Shown piece by piece: positions 1 to 9,494 of a DNA stretch of 64,000 nt. Positions within the stretch are counted from its first letter, which is position 1. Each line of letters begins with the position of its first letter. The notes below the pieces were generated by a model. The model was not told where the DNA came from, ran no database searches, and saw nothing but the letters and a program-made list of their open reading frames with translations. The DNA comes from Pseudooceanicola atlanticus. Its GTDB lineage: Bacteria; Pseudomonadota; Alphaproteobacteria; Rhodobacterales; Rhodobacteraceae. The DNA is taken from positions 1-64,000 of the forward strand of contig NZ_AQQX01000002.1 of the NCBI RefSeq assembly GCF_000768315.1, written 5' to 3'. Made by a program: the position numbers and the translations under genes.

Positions 1-312
1 ACCTGCAGACTCTCATTATGAACGAGGGACCAACAGGGGGCAGGTCACTGCCAATCTTTGTAACAAGCATGTCTGCAGGTCATCATTTGATGTTCCAGAG
101 TGTTTCCAGAACTTCGAAGGTGGCGTGTTTCAGAGAGGCATCGATCGATTTCGGGCACGCCGGGCTGCAGCAAAGGATCCTTGGTTCGTGGCCTAACAGT
201 GGAACCCGCAAGCGCTTGAAGTGTTTGAGTTTAGCACGCGAATTCTAAGAAAGGACTTCGAAAAGATGAGCGCCCCCTGTAGTGACAAGCCGATGACGCA
301 ATCCTGAGCGCC
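1..312. other. Leader region without recognisable gene; 10-bp inverted repeat at its start
   Basis: No convincing gene was seen. A 76-codon open frame at 18–248 has no recognisable domain. Bases 1–10 (ACCTGCAGAC) are the exact reverse complement of bases 71–80 (GTCTGCAGGT). The repeat may continue to the left of the window, so its true length is unknown. It could be the end of a mobile element or a hairpin. Confidence 0.3.
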
Positions 313-1608
313 ATGCTATTCCAGCAACTGTCGTCCTTTTTCGCATTCGAGACATACCACCTTCAACTCGCCTTCGTTGGCATGGTCATTATCGTTTCCT
401 ATTGGTTGCCTCGGATGGTGTCCAAGAGGGAACCTGTCGCGGCGCCGATGATGCTGATCTTCGGGGGTTTGGCTGCGTTCTTGCTTCCTGAGTTGCCACC
501 GCTGCCGGATCCTGTCAGCTCGCCGGCGATTTGGGAACATGTTAGCGAGATGGCGGTGATTGTTGCGCTATTCGGTGCCGGGATGCGCATCGACGAAATC
601 GGCTCGTGGGGCCGATGGCGCCCTGCTACAAGACTGCTGGCCGTCGCGATGCCGCTAACCATCATCGCCGTTGCGCTTCTCGGGGTGGGTGTTGCGAGCC
701 TGTCCTTTGCAAGTGCGGTCTTGTTAGGAGCGATCCTAGCGCCCACCGATCCGGTGCTGGCTTCAGACGTTCAGGTCGGCCCGCCGCACAAGGGAGAAGA
801 GCGCCCTGTACGCTTCGCACTGACGACAGAAGCGGGTCTGAACGATGGCCTTGCTTTCCCATTTGTCTACCTCGCTTTGTTCGTGGCTCACGAAGGAATA
901 ACGCCGGTTACTTGGGGGCTTGAGTGGATCGGCAAAGATGTCATTTACAAAATAGTTATCGGCGGCGTGGTCGGTTGGGCCGGTGGGCGCGCATTGGGCT
1001 TCGTGCTGTTCAACATTCCCAGAAATGCTGCCCTCGCTGAAACGGGCTCCGGCGTGATTGCATTGGCCGGAGTGTTCCTGTGCTACGGTTCGAGCGAGCT
1101 GATCGAAGGATATGGTTTCATCGCTGTCGCTGTAATGGGCTTCACTTTGCGACGGATCGAGAAAGAAAACGACTTCCACCGCAGGCTACACGATTTCTCC
1201 GAGGCTATAGAGCACGGGCTTACGGCCCTTATTCTGGTCGCTTTCGGAAGCGTCCTGCCCGTGCTTCTGGCGGACCTGATCTGGACCCATGTTGCAATTG
1301 CTCTGTTACTGATCCTTGTCGTAAGGCCAGTGACCGGATGGATCAGTCTCTTGGGAACCAGCTTGTCGGCGCGTGAGCGGCTAGTCGTCGCAATCTACGG
1401 CGTGCGTGGCATCGGTTCCATCTATTACCTCGCCTATGCAACCTCCCAGGGCGAGATCGAAGAGCAGGCCGAGCTTTGGTCTATCGTTGCGATAGTCGTG
1501 TTGCTGTCGACAATTCTGCACGGCTTTACCGGCGGGCGTGCAATGGAATGGTTGCGCCCGCCTGGGCGGCAGAACGAGAAAGCGGCGGGAGCGACAGAGC
1601 AGTTCTAA
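313..1608 (+). CDS. CPA1-type cation:proton antiporter
   Basis: A 431-residue integral membrane protein made almost entirely of hydrophobic segments. It carries the ion-binding core of the NhaP/CPA1 Na+(K+)/H+ antiporters: GAILAPTDPVLASDVQVG at about residues 138–155 and TTEAGLNDGLAFPF at about 171–184, with the conserved aspartates. It should exchange cytoplasmic Na+ or K+ for external protons for pH and salt homeostasis. No long hydrophilic C-terminal regulatory tail is present, and the last 20 residues are only a short charged tail. The ATG at 313 has no clear Shine–Dalgarno sequence. It stands alone, with a long gene-poor stretch after it. Family assignment is firm; ion specificity is not visible. 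Confidence 0.9.
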   Translation: MLFQQLSSFFAFETYHLQLAFVGMVIIVSYWLPRMVSKREPVAAPMMLIFGGLAAFLLPELPPLPDPVSSPAIWEHVSEMAVIVALFGAGMRIDEIGSWGRWRPATRLLAVAMPLTIIAVALLGVGVASLSFASAVLLGAILAPTDPVLASDVQVGPPHKGEERPVRFALTTEAGLNDGLAFPFVYLALFVAHEGITPVTWGLEWIGKDVIYKIVIGGVVGWAGGRALGFVLFNIPRNAALAETGSGVIALAGVFLCYGSSELIEGYGFIAVAVMGFTLRRIEKENDFHRRLHDFSEAIEHGLTALILVAFGSVLPVLLADLIWTHVAIALLLILVVRPVTGWISLLGTSLSARERLVVAIYGVRGIGSIYYLAYATSQGEIEEQAELWSIVAIVVLLSTILHGFTGGRAMEWLRPPGRQNEKAAGATEQF

Positions 1609-2399
1609 GCTTTGCGGCCGTTCAATCCCAGCGCAGGATGTTGCAGCGTAGCCCGCCGATACCTCCGTGCGCCGTACTTGCGAAACCTGGAATCAGGCCT
1701 AGGTCGGCAGAACTGGACGAAGAGGATATGCGATCACTCCAACGAATCGGTGAGGATTGTGTTCAGAATGGAATCGGAGCTTCATTGAGCCCCAAGAGAC
1801 TGGCACTCGTCGGAATTTCAGAATGGTGTCGCATAAATGCGGTCCGGGAATTCGACGGTGAAGGCAGCTTCAGGCATCTTGCCGGCTCCTTCAAGGCGCT
1901 CTGGGGGGCAACCGCAGACCTCGTTAGCCCCATTGTGACGGTTAACCAAATCAGGAATCCCCACAAAACACTCTTCCAACCAATCCCGGCTGTAAATCTC
2001 CATTCGGCCAATGATTTAGGCTGTCACAGCACGCTCCTTCTTTGCGCATGAGCAGGCTGCCCAAGCAGCTTAGGATGCTAACTGGTCATCTGCCAGCGGG
2101 ACGCTCCAATTGTCAGGTCCGGTAGAGGCACTCTACAAAGCTGTTTCCGGACAGTTGATGCCCGCCATGACAGTATGACCGAATATTTTCACGTTTATTT
2201 CACGCCGTGCCCCGTGCGGAATTCACTGCGACCTAGGAAACGACCTCATCATCGATTTCGAAAGTCTTGGCGAGGCCTCCATGATCCAGCATCTCCAACA
2301 ACCGGGAAAATTCTCGGCTCTCCCTTTGCCAGCGCGCCACATCCGCGACTGGCGTGTGTGGCGCCTGCTCAATCTCATTTGCAAGGCGGAGATGTAGGG
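1609..2399. other. Gene-poor stretch of about 790 bp
   Basis: No gene can be supported. Short open frames exist on both strands (for example minus 1818–2003 and plus 2281–2397), but none shows a recognisable domain or good start signals. The stretch lies between the antiporter and a shortened TPR gene and is probably decayed sequence. Confidence 0.4.
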
Positions 2400-2798
2400 A
2401 TGGGCTATCCAATTATCGAAAGGCCGGTCCTCGGCTCCGACGGCTGGCCCCTGTCCGGGGCAACGCAAGGCAGCGTTGTGCAATTCGACCGCGCGATCGG
2501 AATGCTGCGTTCTGCGCCCGGAGACGCCGTGCAGGCCGCCGCAATGGCGCTGCGCCTGGCCCCGTCTTTCATCATGGCGCATATCGTGATGGCGCATGCG
2601 TTAAAGGCCGACGACCCGACGATCGGCCGCGCCGCAAACCGCCTGCTGGCATGGCTTCCGGCAACCGACAGGGAAAAATCGCACCTGGCGGCTCTGGGGG
2701 ACCCGATGCCCGTCGCGGCCCTGCAGCGACTCGTTCGGCGCTGGCCGGGCGACGCCCTTGCGATCAGTCTGCTGAGCGAGCCGCTGACAGTGGAATAA
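2400..2798 (+). pseudogene. Truncated TTC38-like TPR protein (N-terminal part only)
   Basis: A 132-residue frame starting MGYPIIERPVLGSDGWPLSG. The GxPLSG segment, the predicted helical pair with MALRLAPSFIMAHIVMAHAL (about residues 46–65) and the following basic helices resemble the first part of TTC38-type TPR proteins, which normally run to about 400–450 residues. Here the frame stops at 2798, just before the convergent SARP-like gene, and no continuation was seen. It is most likely a gene remnant; a short functional protein is possible. The full-length secreted TPR protein at 7711–9423 is a different protein. Confidence 0.4.
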
Positions 2799-2852
2799 TT
2801 CAATGGCGCCCCGCGTCCCGGCGGCGCGGGTTCAACCAAATCGCGCGACCTT

Positions 2853-5800
2853 TCAGGGTCTGACATAGCTTTGGTCTGGACGAAGCAGGATCAACGCACA
2901 ATCCTCCAGCCCGGCGGCCCGGACGACCTCCGCGTGGCTTCGGCGATCCTGATCGGATGAGGGCCACAGGACCAATTCTGCGGTTCGGATATATAGCGAC
3001 ACGATCCCGATCGGTTCCTGCGCCGCGAAGGCCTTCATCGCCGCGATCTCCTCCTCGGCCAGGGCGTGGTCGCGGTCCATCACGGCACGTTCCAGAACGC
3101 TGGCGTGGTACCAGAAAACCGAATGGGCGAGAGAGCCACGCGCCAGGCATTCCCTGCCCTTCGCAATCCAGCCATCCCGCGCGGCGCGATCCTGTGCCAG
3201 CAAGGCGGCGAGGCCCAATATTTTGCCACCGATATAGGCATCGGAGCAGGCGTCATCGAGGAGCGGCTCGATGTAGTTGCGTGCCACATCCAACTCACCT
3301 CGCCGCATATGCAGCCAAGCGTAGCAGGTCTGCACATCCTTCATGAACCGGGTTTCACCCTTCGCCGTAGCCAGCTGTGAAATCGCGACGAGGTCTTCCT
3401 CCAGCCCCTTCAAGTCGCCATTGGCCGTGCGCATTTCAGCTCTTATTTCGCGGGCGATGAGCTCTGTTCGCGCGGCCCCGCACTGGACCGCACTGTCGAC
3501 CGCAACGTCGGCCAGAAGGAATGCCTTCGGACCGGGATCGGCGAAGAACAGCGAAAAGGCCCGCATGAACATGTACTCTTCCCGCACCAGACCCAGCCCC
3601 GCCTTTTCCGCGGTTTCGATGGCCTTGGTGAAATGGTCGTAGGCGGTGGTGAACAGACCGGCGGCGTAGGTCGCATCGCCAAGGCCACCGTGGCCACGGG
3701 CGATGCCGCGCGGATCGCCCGCTGCTTCGGCTAGGTCCAGCGCAGCCGCATGATGCGCCCGGCAGGCGGCATGATCGCCACGCACGAAGGCCCGGTTGCC
3801 TCGCTGTTCATGGATTTCCGCTCGTACGGGGCCGCTCAGTCCGGCTGCATCGGCTATGTCCTCGGCTGCGTCCAGGGCCCGGTCGGCCTCGTCCCCCAGG
3901 CCAAGCCGATGCAGGACAAGCGCCTGGCGCGTCAGCATCGCCACGCGCGTTTCGGCCCGCGTGGCAAAAGCATGGGCGGTCCGGTAATCCTCCAATGCCC
4001 CGGCCATGTCGCCCCGGGTGCGGCGGATGCTGGCGCGGCACGAATGTAGCTCTGCCTGCGCTTCGGGGTCGCCGTCACGGGCCAGACCGGCCTCGATATA
4101 GGGAAAAGCAGCAGAGAACCGGCGCGCGGCGACCATGGCGTTCGCCGCAGCCACGGCCGCACGCCCGGCATCGACATCATCCGTCGCCCGCAACGCGTGA
4201 TCGGCCCAGCTGAACGGTGCCACTCCGCGGAAATGGGCCGCCGCGCGCGCGTGCCAATCCTGCCGCGTCTCCTCGGGAATGGCCTCGTAGATCGCCAGGT
4301 GGATGAGGTCGTGACCGAAGGCAAGCCCGGTTTCCGTCTCGTGCAACAGGTCACCGCTGGATCGCAGACTTGCAGTATCGGGAAAGATCGCGGCAGCGTC
4401 GGCACGATCAAAGCTGACCCCGAGGATCGCAGCCTGCCGCAATCCGTTCCGCTCGACCTCGGGCAGGCGCTCAACCTGTTCCTGCACGAGTTCCGCGACG
4501 CTCGTAGGGAGCGCGCCGTCGATCCATTGCGCTTCGAGCAGGCGGATCAGGAAAAGCGGATGCCCGGCGGCCCGTTCGATAGCCGCCTCGGGGGTGGCGA
4601 TATCAGGGGCCACGGCACGGACCAGGTCACGCGCCATCGCCTCGGGCAGCGGTGGCAGTGTGACCCGCACCAGACCCGACCGCGCCCGCACCGCAAGCCG
4701 ACGATCAAGGCTGCGTGGTCCCGGCCGTTCGGTCAGCAGAAGAACGGTGCGACTGTCCTGAAGCTGCCTGACCAGGTCGAGGATGAAATCGCCCGCACCC
4801 ATGGGACGCCAGTGACAATCCTCGATCACGACAAGCAGACCCGAGGGCTGCGCCGCGCGGGTCAGCGCGGCGGCAAGGACCTCCACGATCCGGGCCTGCT
4901 GTGCCTCGGGCGACAGCGCGCTCATCCGCAATTCCACGTCTTTGCCCGGCTCCGCATCGCGCAGCCACGACCAGACCGCCCGGTCAATCGACGACACATC
5001 GACCGGCCCCGGCAGGTTCGGTAGCCCGGCCATGATCCGTTGTGCCAGGTGACGCGTCCCGGAAGAGAACGCATCGAACCCGGCAGTCGCGATACTCATC
5101 CCGGATTGGCGGACGCTGCGGGCGATTTCCGTGGTCAGGCGACTCTTGCCAATCCCGGCCTCCCCGGCCAGGTGGATCGTCAGGCCCGTGCCCGCCGCCT
5201 GCGCTGTCGCGATCGCGGCTTTTACCTGAGCCAGTTCCGTGTCCCGTCCGATGAGCGGCAGATCAGGGCGCTTGCGCATCGCATCCGGCTGCAAGGCGAC
5301 GGCGCGCTGGCCCGCCTCGACCGCGAGGCCAAGACGCGGCGCCAGGTCCGGGGCCACGAATACCTCACCAGGGGCAGCCATCGCCGCAATCCGTCGCGCC
5401 CGGACAAGCGAACGGGATGCCGCCTGCGCGTCAACGTCCTGAGCGGTCAGCCCGAAAGACAGCGCCTCTCCGGCCGCTTCAGCCAGTTGCAGAGCCGTAT
5501 TCGACACGTCGCGCAAGGCCCGGTCGGTGAAGAGGAACGCCACCTCGCCCGGCCCTGTCTCCAGCTCCGTCGCACCTTCGGCACTCGCCCTGTCCCGCAG
5601 CCAGGCAAGATCGACCATGCCTTCGGCCTCCATGCAGATGAGCAGGAAGGCCGTGCCCGGCGTTGCTGCATCGGCCGTGTCGGGCATTGTTTTCGCTTCT
5701 GGCTCTTTGGGCGCAGCACCGGCCCCCCGGCGCAGCCGATCATAGAGCGCGCGCGTCTCGGCCGCGGGCTCCGCGCCAAGGTCGCGCCTCAGCGCGGCTT

Positions 5801-6413
5801 CCAGCGTTTCATACCGCGTCCGCACTGCCCCGCGCATGCCGCGCGCCGCATCCAGTTGCATCAGCCGGCGATGCGCCGCTTCGTTCAGCGGGTCCAGGCC
5901 CAGCAACCGATGTGCCAACGCCGCGGCCTCTGCACTGTCGCCCAAGCGATCCAGCTCCCGTGACAGGGCCTCCGTGGCGAGAGTTGCAAACCGCGCGCGA
6001 TGCTCTGCGATGGCCTGCCCAAGGTCCGACGCATTCGCGTCGATGCCTTCCAGGAAGGATCCGCGATAAAGGCGCGCCGCCTCTGCCGGATCATTGCGCG
6101 CCAGTGCTGCTTGGAAAGCGTCGAGATCGGTGGACACATCCACGCCAAGGCGCAGCTCCTCACCTTCTGCCTCGACCCAGCCCCCTCCGCCGGCGCGCCG
6201 TATCTGGGCCAGCGCCTGGCGCAGACTGCCCCGCGCCTGGTCAGCGTCGCTGTCCTCCCACAACAAGGCGGCCAGCCGCTGGCGGGTCATCGTCCGATGT
6301 CGGGCAACCGCCAGAAGCCCCGCCAGCAGGCGCGGCTTGCGGGCGCTCAGCGGCACCTTCGCACCGTCCCGCGTCATTGCGAAACCACCCAGACATTCGA
6401 GTCGGAGACTCAT
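2853..6413 (-). CDS. SARP-like regulator: winged helix – BTAD – AAA ATPase – TPR
   Basis: A 1186-residue multidomain regulator. Residues 1–95 form an OmpR-like winged helix (start MSLRLECLGGFAM), and residues about 100–245 a bacterial transcriptional activation domain (BTAD). Residues about 255–375 look like a degenerate nucleotide-cyclase-type fold (VFVAPDLAPRL near its end). A P-loop ATPase follows, with GEAGIGKS near residue 416. The C-terminal half is alpha-helical TPR-like. This STAND-like layout is typical of AfsR/SARP proteins in actinobacteria and of related regulators in proteobacteria. It is divergent from the homocysteine methyltransferase. Two 11-bp direct repeats lie directly in front of its ATG and could be an autoregulatory target. 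The signal that switches it is unknown. Confidence 0.88.
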   Translation of the reverse strand: MSLRLECLGGFAMTRDGAKVPLSARKPRLLAGLLAVARHRTMTRQRLAALLWEDSDADQARGSLRQALAQIRRAGGGGWVEAEGEELRLGVDVSTDLDAFQAALARNDPAEAARLYRGSFLEGIDANASDLGQAIAEHRARFATLATEALSRELDRLGDSAEAAALAHRLLGLDPLNEAAHRRLMQLDAARGMRGAVRTRYETLEAALRRDLGAEPAAETRALYDRLRRGAGAAPKEPEAKTMPDTADAATPGTAFLLICMEAEGMVDLAWLRDRASAEGATELETGPGEVAFLFTDRALRDVSNTALQLAEAAGEALSFGLTAQDVDAQAASRSLVRARRIAAMAAPGEVFVAPDLAPRLGLAVEAGQRAVALQPDAMRKRPDLPLIGRDTELAQVKAAIATAQAAGTGLTIHLAGEAGIGKSRLTTEIARSVRQSGMSIATAGFDAFSSGTRHLAQRIMAGLPNLPGPVDVSSIDRAVWSWLRDAEPGKDVELRMSALSPEAQQARIVEVLAAALTRAAQPSGLLVVIEDCHWRPMGAGDFILDLVRQLQDSRTVLLLTERPGPRSLDRRLAVRARSGLVRVTLPPLPEAMARDLVRAVAPDIATPEAAIERAAGHPLFLIRLLEAQWIDGALPTSVAELVQEQVERLPEVERNGLRQAAILGVSFDRADAAAIFPDTASLRSSGDLLHETETGLAFGHDLIHLAIYEAIPEETRQDWHARAAAHFRGVAPFSWADHALRATDDVDAGRAAVAAANAMVAARRFSAAFPYIEAGLARDGDPEAQAELHSCRASIRRTRGDMAGALEDYRTAHAFATRAETRVAMLTRQALVLHRLGLGDEADRALDAAEDIADAAGLSGPVRAEIHEQRGNRAFVRGDHAACRAHHAAALDLAEAAGDPRGIARGHGGLGDATYAAGLFTTAYDHFTKAIETAEKAGLGLVREEYMFMRAFSLFFADPGPKAFLLADVAVDSAVQCGAARTELIAREIRAEMRTANGDLKGLEEDLVAISQLATAKGETRFMKDVQTCYAWLHMRRGELDVARNYIEPLLDDACSDAYIGGKILGLAALLAQDRAARDGWIAKGRECLARGSLAHSVFWYHASVLERAVMDRDHALAEEEIAAMKAFAAQEPIGIVSLYIRTAELVLWPSSDQDRRSHAEVVRAAGLEDCALILLRPDQSYVRP

Positions 6414-6458
6414 CTTTCACGCACCTTTCACGCATGGGCCCCCGGGTGAATTCACGCA
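6414..6458. promoter_or_regulatory. 11-bp-spaced direct repeats upstream of the SARP-like gene
   Basis: CTTTCACGCA occurs at 6414–6423 and again at 6425–6434, an exact 11-bp period, immediately before the minus-strand start codon. A third partial copy, TTCACGCA, lies at 6451–6458. SARP proteins of actinobacteria are known to bind heptamer direct repeats spaced 11 bp apart. The arrangement here fits such a site, but binding is inference. The repeats also overlap the presumed ribosome binding region, so they could act after transcription. Confidence 0.4.
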
Positions 6459-6686
6459 GACCGGGCAAAAGCCGTCTCATCAGACAATTTGAAAGAACCG
6501 ACACATGACTCAATTCCATGCAATCCGCCGGCCTGGCCACAGGTCCGGACCGCCAAGGCCGAACATATTCTTCAGCCTGATCACACGCATGTTCGGCCTG
6601 CCACGGATCGATCCCCTCGACGAGGTGACCGGTCTGCCGCCGCAACGTCCGACGTTCCCTCAAAATCTCAACCTATGGTGACCCAC

Positions 6687-7637
6687 ATGACGACCTATCG
6701 CAATAATCTTCCCCAGCTCGAAAACACGCTGCTGCTGACAGATTCCGGCCTGGAAACGACGCTGATCTTTCATGACGGCCTCGACCTGCCGGCCTTCGCC
6801 GCCTATCCGCTGATGGAAACGCCTGAGGGGCGCGAGACGCTGGCGCGCTATTATCGCCGCCACATCAGCATCGCCGCCGATCACGGCACGGGTTTCCTGC
6901 TGGAGGCGCCGACCTGGCGCGCCAGCCGTGACTGGGGTGCGCAGCTGGGGCACAGCCCCGAGGACCTCGCGCGGATCAATCGCGCCGCGATCGGCTTCCT
7001 GTCCGACCTGCGCGGGGCCTCCGCTTCGGTTCGACCGATGGTGATTTCTGGCAATATCGGCCCGCGCGGCGATGGCTACCGGCCGGACACCGCCATGACG
7101 GCCAGCGAGGCGGAAGCCTACCATGCCGAACAGATCGGCTGGTTCGCTCAGACCGACGTGGACCTGGTGACTGCAGTTACCCTCTCGACCGTGGCCGAAG
7201 GCGTTGGCGTAATCCGCGCCGCGAAGAAGGCTGGCCTGCCCGTCGTGGTGGCCTACACCGTGGAAACCGACGGCCGACTGCCCGACGGCACCCAGCTGGG
7301 TCGCGCTTTCGAGGAAACGGATGCGCGGACCGACTGTGCTGCGGCTTATTTCATGGTCAACTGCGCGCATCCCGATCACTTCCGCGAAGCGCTCGAGGCC
7401 GGCAACGGTTGGCTGAAGCGGATTGGTGGCATCCGCGCCAACGCCTCCCGGCTCAGCCATGCCGAGCTGGACGAGGCAGAGGAACTCGATGCCGGCAACC
7501 CGGACGAGTTGGGCCGCGACTATGCCCGTCTGCGCCGCCTGCTGCCCAACCTCGCCGTGCTGGGCGGCTGCTGCGGCACCGATCACCGCCATGTCGAAGC
7601 GATGGCCGATTGCTGTGTCGGCGCCCACGCTGCCTGA
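6687..7637 (+). CDS. Homocysteine S-methyltransferase family protein
   Basis: A cobalamin-independent methyltransferase of the Pfam S-methyl_trans family, 316 residues. It starts MTTYRNNLPQ and soon shows LLTDSGLETTL, the N-terminal motif of the (beta/alpha)8 barrel. The zinc-binding cysteines appear as VNCAHP and GGCCGTD near the C terminus. Family members move a methyl group from S-methylmethionine, AdoMet or betaine-type donors to homocysteine. The ATG at 6687 is preceded by GGTG at a fair distance; an in-frame ATG at 6675 is an alternative start. It is divergent from the SARP-like regulator, which may control it. The methyl donor cannot be read from the sequence. Confidence 0.87.
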   Translation: MTTYRNNLPQLENTLLLTDSGLETTLIFHDGLDLPAFAAYPLMETPEGRETLARYYRRHISIAADHGTGFLLEAPTWRASRDWGAQLGHSPEDLARINRAAIGFLSDLRGASASVRPMVISGNIGPRGDGYRPDTAMTASEAEAYHAEQIGWFAQTDVDLVTAVTLSTVAEGVGVIRAAKKAGLPVVVAYTVETDGRLPDGTQLGRAFEETDARTDCAAAYFMVNCAHPDHFREALEAGNGWLKRIGGIRANASRLSHAELDEAEELDAGNPDELGRDYARLRRLLPNLAVLGGCCGTDHRHVEAMADCCVGAHAA

Positions 7638-7654
7638 TCCGAACCTGACCGCCT

Positions 7655-7679
7655 GTCGCCCGGGCCGCGCCCGGGCGAC
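7655..7679 (+). terminator. GC-rich hairpin after the methyltransferase gene
   Basis: A perfect 11-bp stem (7655–7665 with 7669–7679, arms GTCGCCCGGGC/GCCCGGGCGAC) with a 3-base loop lies between the methyltransferase and the secreted TPR gene. There is no T-run after it, so it may be an attenuator or mRNA-stabilising hairpin rather than a strong terminator. Confidence 0.45.
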
Positions 7680-7710
7680 GCTGCGACCTATTTCCAGAAA
7701 GGACTGACTA

Positions 7711-9423
7711 ATGACCAACCGATTGACTTTGGCCGCCGTGCTTGCCGCGACAACCGCGCTGCCTTTTCCCGCCAGTGCCCATGACACCGACCGGCGGACC
7801 GAATTGTTCAAACCGGGCGTAGAACACGCCACGACCGACCTGCCCGCAGGCGACGCCGCCCGCTTGGCTGAATTTGCCGGATATGGCAATTTCGGCTTCG
7901 ATCCGGGCACCGATGTGGCCGAAGCACGCAACGCATTCGAACAGGGCATTGCACTGCTCTGGGGCTTCAACCATGCGGCCGCCGTGCAGGCTTTTCGCGC
8001 GGCGCAGGCGGCCGACCCTCGGTGTTCCGCCTGCTTCTGGGGCGAGGCCTACGCACTTGGCCCGAACCTGAACGACGGGATGCACGAGGACAGCATCGAT
8101 CGCGCGATCGAAGCCGCGCGCATGGCCGACGAAACCGCCTCGACCAAGAAGGAGCGGATGCTGGCCCGCGCCCTCCTGCAACGCTATGCTCCGCGCGACG
8201 CGGATCGTGCATCGCTGAACGCCGCCTTTGCCAATGCGATGGCCGATGTCGCCGCGGAGTTTCCTGAGGACGCCAACGTCCAGGTGATCCGCGCCGATGC
8301 GCTGATGAACCTGCAGCCTTGGGACTATTGGGACGCCGACGGCGTCACACCGAAAGGGAACGGGGCCGCGATCCTCGCCACGCTCGAAAGGGCGATGGCG
8401 CTTGATCCCGCGCATCCCGCGGCCCTGCACCTCTATATCCACGCGGTGGAGGCTTCGTCCGATCCCGCCCGGGCCGAGGCGGCGGCGGATGCCCTGCGCG
8501 GCAGCGTGCCGATGGCCGGGCACCTCGTCCACATGCCCGCGCATATCTACAACCGCATCGGGCGCTATCGAGACTCTATCGAGGTGAACAAGGCCGCCAT
8601 TGCGGCGGACGAAGCCTATCTCGCTGCGACGGGCCACGGGGCCAGCGCGCTCTACCGCTACGGCTACTACCCTCACAACATCCACTTCCTGCTGGTCGGC
8701 GCACAGATGGCGGGCCTGAAAGACGAGGCACTGGAGGCGGCGGACAAGCTGGTCGCCGTGACCTCGGAAGAGGTGAGCGGGCAACTGGCCTGGGTGCAGG
8801 CGATCGAGACGGCGCCATATACAGCCCATGCCCAGTTCAGCGCCCCTGAGGAAATCCTGGGGCTAACCGATCCGGGCGACGCCTTCCCCTTCGTGAAGGG
8901 CCATTGGCACTATGCACGTGGCACGGCCTTCGCCCTTCTGGGCGATACCGACGCCGCGCTGGCCGAACAGAAGGCCATCGAACGGATCATCGCCGACGCC
9001 GACCTGTCCGGCCTTGAGGATCAGTTCCTGCCCGCCCGCGACGTCCTTGAAATCGCCAAGCACATCGTGGAGGCGCGGATCGCGCATGCGCAGGGCGACC
9101 TGCACCAGGCCGAACATCACCTCGAATCCGCGATCGAGCTGGAAGACACCATCGCCTACATGGAGCCGCCTTACTGGTACTACCCGGTGCGCCAGACGCT
9201 CGGTGCGGTGCGTCTGGAAGCATGGGACCTGCATGGAGCTCGCAAGGCCTTTGAGGCGGCATTGCGGACGCATCCGAACAATGCCTGGGCGCTTTGGGGC
9301 CTCTGGCAGGTCGAGAAGGCGGAAGAGGTCGACCAGCTGGACATTCCTACTGTTCAGAACGCCGAGCGCGCTTTCCGCGATGCGTGGCTGGGACAGGGTG
9401 AACCCGCTCTGAACCGTCTCTGA
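7711..9423 (+). CDS. Secreted/periplasmic tetratricopeptide repeat protein
   Basis: A 570-residue protein with a Sec signal peptide (MTNRLTLAAVLAATTALPFP, cleavage likely after ASA). The mature part is built of TPR-like helical pairs: EQGIALLWGFNHAAAVQAF (about 74–92), AMALDPAHPAALHLYIHAVE (about 229–248) and a C-terminal AFEAALRTHPNNAWALWGL. Conserved HxPAHIYNRIGRY and PWDYWD segments match a family of TPR lipoprotein-like or periplasmic proteins of unknown function. Start: ATG at 7711 after AGAAAGGA. It lies in the methyltransferase/GNAT block under the SARP-like regulator. Its partner or ligand is unknown. Confidence 0.75.
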   Translation: MTNRLTLAAVLAATTALPFPASAHDTDRRTELFKPGVEHATTDLPAGDAARLAEFAGYGNFGFDPGTDVAEARNAFEQGIALLWGFNHAAAVQAFRAAQAADPRCSACFWGEAYALGPNLNDGMHEDSIDRAIEAARMADETASTKKERMLARALLQRYAPRDADRASLNAAFANAMADVAAEFPEDANVQVIRADALMNLQPWDYWDADGVTPKGNGAAILATLERAMALDPAHPAALHLYIHAVEASSDPARAEAAADALRGSVPMAGHLVHMPAHIYNRIGRYRDSIEVNKAAIAADEAYLAATGHGASALYRYGYYPHNIHFLLVGAQMAGLKDEALEAADKLVAVTSEEVSGQLAWVQAIETAPYTAHAQFSAPEEILGLTDPGDAFPFVKGHWHYARGTAFALLGDTDAALAEQKAIERIIADADLSGLEDQFLPARDVLEIAKHIVEARIAHAQGDLHQAEHHLESAIELEDTIAYMEPPYWYYPVRQTLGAVRLEAWDLHGARKAFEAALRTHPNNAWALWGLWQVEKAEEVDQLDIPTVQNAERAFRDAWLGQGEPALNRL

Positions 9424-9430
9424 TGACATG

Positions 9431-9454
9431 GGGTGCCGGCGCTCTCCGGCACCC
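9431..9454 (+). terminator. Hairpin after the secreted TPR gene
   Basis: A perfect 9-bp inverted repeat (GGGTGCCGG at 9431–9439, CCGGCACCC at 9446–9454) with a 6-base loop starts 8 bp after the TPR stop codon. No U-tract follows. It is probably a partial terminator or processing site inside the operon. Confidence 0.45.
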
Positions 9455-9494
9455 TCAACCGACACAGGCCGCAATTCGGTCCAAGGACAAGACA

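Noticed and set aside
18-248. 76-codon frame at the left edge
   Set aside because: No domain, no ribosome binding site, and unlike codon use in the neighbouring genes.
1476-2051. 191-codon plus frame overlapping the antiporter end
   Set aside because: Its first part is a shadow of the antiporter gene and the rest has no domain or start signals.
6660-7970. A 436-codon minus frame over the methyltransferase gene
   Set aside because: It has no known domain and is fully explained by the GC-rich codon pattern of the plus-strand gene.
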